From positions 62,001 to 126,000 of the forward strand of contig JABYQS010000020.1 in NCBI GenBank assembly GCA_022592435.1: a DNA stretch of 64,000 nucleotides, read 5' to 3'. The first letter of the stretch is position 1, and each line of letters starts with the position of its first letter. Below are positions 57,379 through 64,000 of the stretch, one piece after another. Under the pieces are notes generated by a model. The model had not been told where the DNA came from. It made no database searches and saw nothing but the letters and a program-made list of their open reading frames with translations. Source of the DNA: Cerioporus squamosus (Eukaryota > Basidiomycota > Agaricomycetes > Polyporales > Polyporaceae). A program made the position numbers and the translations under genes.

Positions 57379-58616
57379 ATGGCTCGCACCACCCGCAACT
57401 CCCAGGGTCAGTCTGAACCATCTTCCTCTGTATCCTCTGGCTCTGCCTTGGGCTCAACAGACTCTGCTTCCTCATCTTCTCATACCCGAGCTGCTGTAGC
57501 TGAACCTCCCTCAACTCCGGCATCTGCCACCCAGTCTGTCGACCGCGTACCCCAAGGCGCAGCTTGCCTTCTTGGTGTGGCAATCCTCGAGAACCCACGC
57601 CTTCCCGATCCTCAGAAACAGCGCTCGATCATGGTTGACGCAACGTTCTGGATTGGCACAGAGGAGGCCCCTCTCAGCGCATGCTTCAGGTGAGCTTCAT
57701 TGACAATGTTTGTTGACTCGAGGTTCAAACCATGGTGACGGCTTTCCTTAGGCTTTATAATCACCCTGACTACAATCTCAACTTCTCGGACCCTACTATG
57801 AGAGAAAAGTTCGTTGTTTTCGCTATGGTATGTCATGTCATGCACGATGTTGCGCTCAGATTGTATATACTGACCAAATTGTGGATTACTCTAGGTATCC
57901 AAATCGCATGAGAAGGCTGAGATCTTCTCGGAAGGCTCATGGGAAGACTACGACCTTATCGGTGACATCATCTGGGTACGTTATCCTTTCCTGGTGCCGG
58001 CGCAGTTCTTGCACTGACCTTCTTTAAACTTGATTAGATCACCTCTGCACGGTCTGCTGATGCTCAGCAGCGGCCGCTCATGGTCCTCAGCGGACAGACA
58101 GGTAACATCGACAAGAAAGCATCAACATTCGAGATCGTCGCAAGTCAGTACGTGCAACAACTCCGGCAAAGTGGAGCAGTTCCTGCCAGTATTACCGTCC
58201 CCGATGTCCCCCGCTTCAAGAACAAGAAGCCTCTTCCGGTGACAGATGGCACGAACGCCATGGTCATTGGATTCCTCAACAGTGTCAGCAGGTTGAGTAC
58301 CATGGCCGCAGAATTCTTCCGCCTGAGGCTGGAAAGTGTCGTCTTCTACCCACGTGCCCACAACATTCCTCCGCCACGTAAGTGCGTTGTGATTGCCTCG
58401 GACTCTTGAATATACTAACCAGTCGTATTCTGCGTAAATACACCTACTCCCATCCGCTCACGTGGCATAAAGGGTAGACGTCTTCGGTTCGAGGATGTTG
58501 ACTCTGATATGCCAGCCAATAAGCGTCCAAGGTATTCTGCACCAGATGACGATGCTGACAGCATGCTATCGGGTACAGAGACGTCGCAAACCGGCACAGA
58601 CAAGAGCGCGGAGTAG
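57379..58616 (+). CDS. Helitron-carried accessory protein, unknown function
   Basis: Five exons: 57379-57689, 57752-57827, 57895-57975, 58038-58377, 58423-58616; 333 residues. A Ser/Thr-rich N-terminus (about 50 residues) precedes a folded-looking core of alternating strands and helices (QRSIMVDATFWIGTEEAPLSACF, FSDPTMREKFVVFAMVSK, GSWEDYDLIGDIIWI, RPLMVLSGQTGNIDKKASTFEI). The tail is basic then acidic (KGRRLRFEDVD, NKRPRYSAPDDD) and could hold a nuclear signal. It lies between the RepHel gene and the element's 3' hairpin, so it moves with the Helitron. The strand-rich core invites comparison with RPA-like OB-fold proteins carried by plant Helitrons, but no clear motif proves this. The frame is intact, unlike RepHel. 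Confidence 0.75.
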
Positions 58617-58798
58617 ATAGTAATGCTCATGTTGTAGAACATGTCATCCCCTATTTGAATGCAAGCCCTTACCAGAGCACCTGACGTCATGTTTCGTGCT
58701 ACCGTGCCCTCTCACCAACCTGCATCCGCATGCTAACTAACAGAACGCTCATAACTTGATCTTTCCGCTCATTCAAGTCAAACTTGACTATCAGCCAA

Positions 58799-58827
58799 AC
58801 CCGTGCGGAGCACGGGTCGCAATCTAG
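58799..58827 (+). terminator. Helitron 3' terminal hairpin and CTAG end
   Basis: An 8-bp perfect stem with a GGA loop, then CGCAATCTAG. In Helitrons this structure ends strand transfer; it is not a transcription terminator. Confidence 0.8.
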
Positions 58828-59707
58828 TACACCAAGTATGTATACGTAGACGGTCTCGATGCGATGGGGAATGCAGTATGTACGGTATGATGTGATTCTA
58901 GCAGTCCGTCTGAGAACTCAGTACTCAACAACCAATGATAAGTAATTCAAAGCCGAACAAAAACGATAGACTCCAGCTCTCCAGAACCAGGGCCAGGATC
59001 CCGCGCCCGCTCCGCGAGCATCGCACTTCTGCGGTCTGCTTCCCCGAGATCGCCGCCCAAGGGTAGCGTATGTAGGTTACGGAGAGGTCCACCCCGTAAT
59101 CCTACCACTGCATGGGTCGTAGAGGCAACGCCGCTGCAAGCCAATGCTTGGCCGCCGCGGCTCTGGGGAAGGTGATGTGGACGAGCGACTGGACCTGAGT
59201 GCGTTCCTGTGGCACGCAGGTCGCCGCAGCGTGCCTGAACAAACGCGCACAGCCCCTAGGTAACGCACACGCTCCACGGAGATTGGGCGTACTCGGCGCG
59301 GCGAAGCGAGGTTGAAGCTCGAGCTTGGACGCCCAAGCTGCTGGAAGGGTGTAGCGCACGCGGCGAAGAATGCGTCGCCCGATCACATCCGGCCGCGGAC
59401 AAATGATCAAGAATAGAGTTGTAATGGAAGGGGGAGCGGGGGATCTGCGCAATGTGAATAGGGGGGAGCGTGGAAGTCCCGTGTAACCGGAGGGTGGCGG
59501 GACGGGAACGGGGAAGCAGAGATGCATGGTGAGAAGGCGGGCATGTGGACGGAATGCATAGTGGGTGCAGATTACTGGCCGCCGGTACGCGCGTTGCATG
59601 GAAGAGACGGCGGGTGTGCGTACTCTAGGGTGATTATTGGGGAGTGCAAGATGCGCCCTGCGTAGGATGATGAACCCGCGAGCGAAGAGGGGGGTGGGTG
59701 TCGTTGT
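58828..59707. other. Right flank of the Helitron, no gene seen
   Basis: GC-rich sequence with several overlapping frames on the minus strand, none with a family signature. Part may be 3' UTR of the small ORF at 59708-59842. Confidence 0.45.
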
Positions 59708-59842
59708 TCACGGGAAGAAGACCGGGCCATTGGTCGCTGCGCCAGTTCGGATGGCGGTCTGCGAGGACGAAGAGCCTGACGAGGGCTTCGAAGTCGAGTT
59801 CGAGGAGTAGCACACAGGGATGGCAGTCATAATTGAGGACAT
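59708..59842 (-). CDS. Very small ORF, 44 residues, paralogue of the one at 63482
   Basis: The ATG at 59842 is the first after a TATATAAA element (59981-59988) and sits in a strong context (CCACCATG). The product starts MSSIMTAIPVCYSS and has a Ser/Thr-rich middle. Its last 18 residues (SQTAIRTGAATNGPVFFP) align with the C-terminus of the small ORF at 63482-63640 (SQGGIRTLAATSAPVFF). No signal peptide or CaaX box is visible, so it does not look like a mating pheromone. Function is unknown. An alternative reading uses an ATG at about 60021 and a longer frame to 59634 (residues including VLNYDCHPCVLLLELDF), but that would place the TATA element inside coding sequence. Confidence 0.5.
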   Translation of the reverse strand: MSSIMTAIPVCYSSNSTSKPSSGSSSSQTAIRTGAATNGPVFFP

Positions 59843-59980
59843 GGTGGACTTCGCGGTGGTGAAGAGTGTTTAAGTGCGAAGTATTGCTCAGAAGGGACTT
59901 CGAGGTCGACTGCGCCTGAAGGGGACACAAACCGCGAGTGAGACTGGTGTAGTTAGGACAGACTGCGAAAGGGGACTTAC

Positions 59981-59988
59981 TTTATATA
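59981..59988 (-). promoter_or_regulatory. TATA box of small ORF 1
   Basis: TATATAAA on the minus strand, about 140 bp upstream of the ATG at 59842, similar to the spacing at other TATA-containing genes here. Confidence 0.5.
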
Positions 59989-62900
59989 CCGCGCCACGAC
60001 GGGACGCTGCACCGGACATAATGATATCCTGTGCGAGCGCGGCAGTTTCAATGACGTGAAGTGACTCGGCTACTCACATATATTTTCCTCTACACCGGTA
60101 CCTGAAAATCCGGACAGCGATAACTTGTCGACAAGACGACAGGGGGCGACCTGTCATGCTGCCGCGATGCGATGCGCCGTGGCCGTGGATGCAATGCAAA
60201 CATAAAGAGTGACCAAACAGCGTAAGCACCAAGGACTCATCGCAGTGAGCCCTTGATCCTTACTGCAAGCTTGAATAGGCATCGCCGCAGCACCTCACAA
60301 CCGTGTTTCATGCTCTCATCATCACGCACTTTACATAACGTCTGCACGAGATGCGATGAATAGTGCGGTAACGAGCATGGTCCAAGTGGGTATGGATCTC
60401 GGACAACGCCGCGGTGGAGGTGACCGGTGCACAAACAAGAACAGAAACACGAACGGGTGGTGGAAGAACATACCGCGCACAGCAATTGGTGATGAGGACA
60501 GCGCCCGAGTCAGTGCCCCGCCAGTCGCAACCGCGATCAGATTCATGGAATAGTTCGTTGACTCGAGCTATTATCTCGCATCCTCCCACAGGCCTCGACG
60601 TCGACCTCAAGGCAGAAGCGATGAGGGCAGGCGACTCAGGGCGGTGCCGGCCTTTCTTCTGGCGACCTTGCGAGACTTGTGCGAGATCTCCGCTGATTAC
60701 GAGTGACCGGACTTGATACTATTGTTCACAACACGTCGCATGCGGCAAGACACGGTCTGGGGCACAGAAGCAGAACTGGATGATGGTAGATGCAGATGGC
60801 CGTTCAGGACAGAAGGGGAGCACGGAGTTTGCGGTCCAGGGCCTTGAACGTGAACCGACCTGATCGGTTCATCTCGACAGATGAACTGCGACCGAGTCGG
60901 ACGCCATGGATCCTGACTTTGCCCATCATCCTCGTCGGCTGTCCCACCGTTGCCAATGTACGCTGCTGTGTGTATCTGATATCAGAGTTATCCAAAGATC
61001 ATGCAAGGCAGCTGAGAGCATGGTCAGCAGTGACTGGCACCGTCTCAACCGACGACTGACGTGACACACACAGAGCATTTCGGAGGCCGTGAGGCTCGTA
61101 CAAGCCATGGCATGGTCATATTACGTCGTACTGTAGTGCTCTTACTGCACATTACAGGAAATTAGCAAGCCGAGTGGGGATCTATTGTCGGCAGCTCTCC
61201 CCGCACTTTCTCACCGAAAGTCTACTGTGACGGTTCCGCTGACGTCTATCAGTGATGTCGGTGCACAGGCGCAGCAAATGAATACGTTTCTCATTCTACC
61301 CCGGCGCAAAGTATTGTCTCCGAGGCTTGGAATATGGAATATCTCGAGTGCGCACCTGATACATGGCAAGTCGATTTTAGTCGTGTTCTTCCAATATATC
61401 CTTCTTCGACGTTCACGGCATGTCTAGAGTTCCCCGCCTAACAATCCAAGAGCGTACACTTCTGACATACAGAACATCGCGACAATAGCTCAGTCGCTGT
61501 CCTGAACGAGGCACGTTCATAGGCGGGCGGTTATCCGCAGCGTCGGTCTCGTCAGTCCCGGTGAAGCGCGACCCCGCCTCGAGGCCCTATTCCATGACAA
61601 CACGCAGGTCTAAGCAGCGCCCTTTAGCGAACGGTGTGTAGGCTTTGGCATAAGTTCCCGTTGAGCTGACGCTCATCTATCACATAGACACGTTCATGGC
61701 CTAGCTAGGCCGGCGAGATTGCCTCCGTCACGGCATCTCTACACCCGCATCATCACTCCAGCGCCGCGGAGCCTCTCTATCTTATACATCTGGGCAGACT
61801 CTACAGGACTAGCTTCTCGTTCTCACTGATGATCCACCTCCTTTCCGCGACTCCGCACAAGGCGTAGAAAACAGCCTGAATATCAGCCTCCATTGCGCAT
61901 GACTCGGCCGTGGACCTGAGCTGGGGTTTACATTCACCATCTCCGTGCCCTAACTGCCGGCACACACAGCCAGCGGTCAAGCTGCATCGGGGCCCGACGT
62001 CCACGCAATATAGCCCCTTCTCTCCAGACAAACCACGCTCTTACTCCGCTGGGCCCTCCCGCCGCCGTCCACACCCAATGCTTCTCCTCCCATCTCATCC
62101 CACCCATCCGGATCGACCCTGAATTTGATTATCTGGATCAACTCAATCATACGAAGCCCCCCTTCCAACTGCCAGCGGACCTGCGCGTGGCACCATTCAT
62201 GATCCAAGCACCATTGCTCAGTGACGTGCGGCCAGAACTCAGGGCCGCCCCTGGGGGATTCGCAGGGTCGTCGCGAAGTGGCCTGACTGCCTGCGGCGGC
62301 GTCCAACGACGTTTGCAGTGTATCTCATGGTTATCTGCTGTGCTCGGACAAGGTACGTTGCGGGCTGGCGCCGCGATTCCCCTACGGCACTTACGTGACT
62401 TCTCCCCACAGTGTACGGCTGCTGGACAAGTGTGTCGTGGTCTGGCCTCGTCAACGCATTGCGCGATATCCGGCTGCCGCTGTCGCGTTGTGATGGTTTT
62501 CAATGGATAGAAGCGGGTGAGTGGAAGCCCAGTCTTTCTCGTCTTCTACCAGCAACCGCCACGGTGTCGTCCTTGAGGCTCGTGCGGTCCCGCAGCACGG
62601 TGCGAGTCCTCGTCTCCAGACTCCAGCCAAGCCCTGATTCATTGAGACTCGCTCACATCAACTGCGCCGAAGCGCAGTGATGATATGTCGTCTAGAGTGT
62701 GCGGCATTGGCCGCGGCCCACTGCGAGCAGTCAAAATGGGAGGCAGATCGAGTTATATTCGTACTATATTACTTAGTGCGCTCCGCGGTCACGTCAATAC
62801 ATCGGTAGCTTATTCTCACCGCAAGACACCTAGGGTACTCGTCGTGCAGGAATCCCCGTCAGGGCTACTAAGGGCAATATTATCATAGGACACCGAGCCT

Positions 62901-63481
62901 CAATCCGTCCATATTCCAACACGCCGGATGCTTGGGAACAAATCCAACAATAGCGTCCCAGCCTGGCCGTCTCCCCGTGGCTGCCCTCATCCAGGCTGCT
63001 CTGCGGCCGTGCCGCCTTCTGTGACCGTCCATCTCTTCCCCACGCCGCCTTCTGCCCTTCCTCCGACCGCTCAGCAGGAGAAGCTCGCGGCAGAGGGACA
63101 ATTGTGCATGGGACGCCCGCGAAGGGCACCCAAGAGTCTTCGCGGGCGCCATCCGCACCACGCTATCCGGCGCCATGCATCCGATCGGATCCTCACACCG
63201 AGTGCCGGTGAATATGTAATCCACCGATGGGATGGAGGACCATGCGGGTTGGCGTGAGTCGCGGGTGGAGGGGGAGTCGCGCAGAGCGTCGACGTGGGAT
63301 ACGCGAAGGGGGGTATCGAAGAGCGCAGTGGTATGACGGGCGCCGGATCCGAGTACGGCAGTGACCGGTGACCGAGAGTCAGAGAGGGAAGAGTGCATGG
63401 AAGCGGGAGTGGTCTGACGTCGTCAACGCGAGTGCGTCTCGGTCGGGTGTGGCGTGCGTGCAACATTTTGTGTGGTTGTAC
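59989..63481. other. Gene-poor region, about 3.5 kb
   Basis: No gene could be supported. The most protein-like frames are a plus-strand stretch around 62110-62270 (FDYLDQLNHTKPPFQLPADL) and its minus-strand complement, both too short to call. GC-rich, multi-frame-open sequence at 62900-63400 reflects composition. Confidence 0.45.
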
Positions 63482-63640
63482 TCAGAAGAACACGGGAGCG
63501 GAGGTCGCAGCAAGGGTGCGGATACCCCCTTGGGAGGTAGGCGCAGGGCGCGACGGGGGCGCAGTCGCCGTCGCGGGGGTGGGTCGGCCGTTGGCCAACT
63601 TGGAGACGAGAGCTGCGATCTCGGAGAAGGTCTGCATCAT
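63482..63640 (-). CDS. Very small ORF, 52 residues, paralogue of the one at 59708
   Basis: The ATG at 63640 is followed by a second ATG (63637). The product starts MMQTFSEIAALVSKLANGR, which could form an amphipathic helix. A Pro/Ala/Thr-rich linker follows, then the C-terminal motif shared with the 44-residue ORF (GIRTLAATSAPVFF). A TATA-like element lies 175 bp upstream. The 5' leaders of both ORFs share CAATACTTC followed closely by CACTT, which supports common descent. The frame is open further upstream to 63910, but ATGs there lie before the TATA-like element. Confidence 0.5.
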   Translation of the reverse strand: MMQTFSEIAALVSKLANGRPTPATATAPPSRPAPTSQGGIRTLAATSAPVFF

Positions 63641-63814
63641 GTTAACGTGGGTGCGAGTTCGAAAGTGGAAGAAGTATTGTCGTCGAAGGAGCACAGGAAG
63701 TTTCGAATGGTTAAGCACTCGCGGAGGGTAGAGCGCAGAGTGAAAGGATGAGATGCGTTGTAGCGGCGACTGGATGACGATGCTTCGCTGAGGGATGGTG
63801 TCGAGGGCTCCAGT

Positions 63815-63822
63815 TCTTATAT
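63815..63822 (-). promoter_or_regulatory. TATA-like element of small ORF 2
   Basis: ATATAAGA on the minus strand, about 175 bp before the ATG at 63640. Confidence 0.4.
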
Positions 63823-64000
63823 GTACAGGGCGCGATGGACAGGAGCTGTCAACCTGGCGCGCGACGGACTGGGCTGAACCTTCTGCACCATGGCTCGAAG
63901 AAGGAATCATTGTGTGTCCGCACCCGGCTGCGCTTGCGGAGTCAGTCCGGGGAATCCAAATCCGATTACGACTCGGAGGTACGCACCATTGATAGTCTAC

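Larger units (their letters stand above)
50767..58827 (+). mobile_element. Helitron, about 8.06 kb
   Basis: The 3' end is well marked: an 8-bp stem hairpin (ACCCGTGC/GCACGGGT, 58799-58817) followed ten bases later by terminal CTAG at 58824-58827 and a T, as expected for insertion between A and T. The proposed 5' end is TCTTCTATAG at 50767, preceded by A; this end is chosen on the TC start and A flank only and is less secure. Inside are a RepHel gene (51865-57070), an accessory gene (57379-58616) and a 23-bp tandem repeat near the 5' end. Helitrons move by rolling-circle replication using an HUH nuclease and helicase. Confidence 0.75.

Noticed and set aside
59102..59599. 165-codon minus-strand frame right of the Helitron
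   Set aside because: Arg/Pro/Leu-rich composition, no ATG context, intron or promoter support, and overlapping alternative frames.
59708..59842. Small ORF as a mating pheromone precursor
   Set aside because: The C-terminus is PVFFP without a CaaX prenylation motif, and the paralogue also lacks one.
59634..59930. 98-codon frame overlapping the small ORF at 59708
   Set aside because: To use it, the TATA element would have to be coding and an intron would begin directly after it; the small ORF has the first ATG after the TATA and a paralogue. Kept only as an alternative.
62883..63398. 171-codon minus-strand frame before small ORF 2
   Set aside because: High GC with all frames partly open; no family signature or promoter-like element.

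Overview
The window is nuclear DNA of a filamentous basidiomycete, most likely an Agaricomycete of the polypore type. Genes carry many 45-70 bp GT-AG introns, coding density is high, and the families present are typical of wood-decay fungi: a secreted GH20 hexosaminidase, a HET-domain protein, an expanded F-box family, a Helitron and a coiled-coil transposase family. No rRNA or tRNA gene was recognised by eye. Exon models were built by hand from splice consensus and reading-frame continuity; no alignment or transcript data were available.

Layout. 1-2057: the 5' part of a disordered Ser/Pro-rich protein (minus strand, running off the left edge). 2704-7819: an Ent3-like ENTH-domain epsin and a GH20 beta-N-acetylhexosaminidase. 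8063-12382: a DNA transposon with imperfect terminal inverted repeats and a 5-bp target duplication, holding a frameshifted transposase-like gene. 12498-16443: a tandem F-box pair, the second broken by two in-frame stops. 17371-20525: a 1013-residue HET-domain protein. 20741-25023: NAD-specific glutamate dehydrogenase in 15 exons. 26669-28065: a short-chain dehydrogenase/reductase, with a separate promoter region. 29128-31252: an amino-acid/choline-type permease. 32153-33124: a damaged uncharacterised gene.

33805-41562: three related F-box genes, one frameshifted and one with an in-frame stop, around a lipase-like alpha/beta hydrolase. The hydrolase's 733-bp second intron is largely made of three copies of one inverted-repeat miniature element. 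41768-43491: an MFS (monocarboxylate-transporter type) permease. 44060-47637: a tandem pair of uncharacterised MIF4G-like proteins. 48018-49549: the beta subunit of protein geranylgeranyltransferase type I. About 50767-58827: a Helitron with a RepHel gene (one internal TAA), an accessory gene, a 23-bp tandem repeat near the proposed 5' end, and a terminal hairpin plus CTAG at the 3' end. 58828-64000: gene-poor, with two TATA-box-driven very small ORFs whose protein ends are similar.

Between them the host genes cover chitin/GlcNAc release outside the cell, amino-acid uptake and glutamate catabolism, TGN/endosome traffic and protein prenylation. They do not form an obvious pathway cluster. The mobile-element content and the decaying F-box copies mark the window as partly fast-evolving. 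The most novel signals are the small-ORF pair, the inverted-repeat transposon, the three-copy MITE intron and the Helitron accessory gene.
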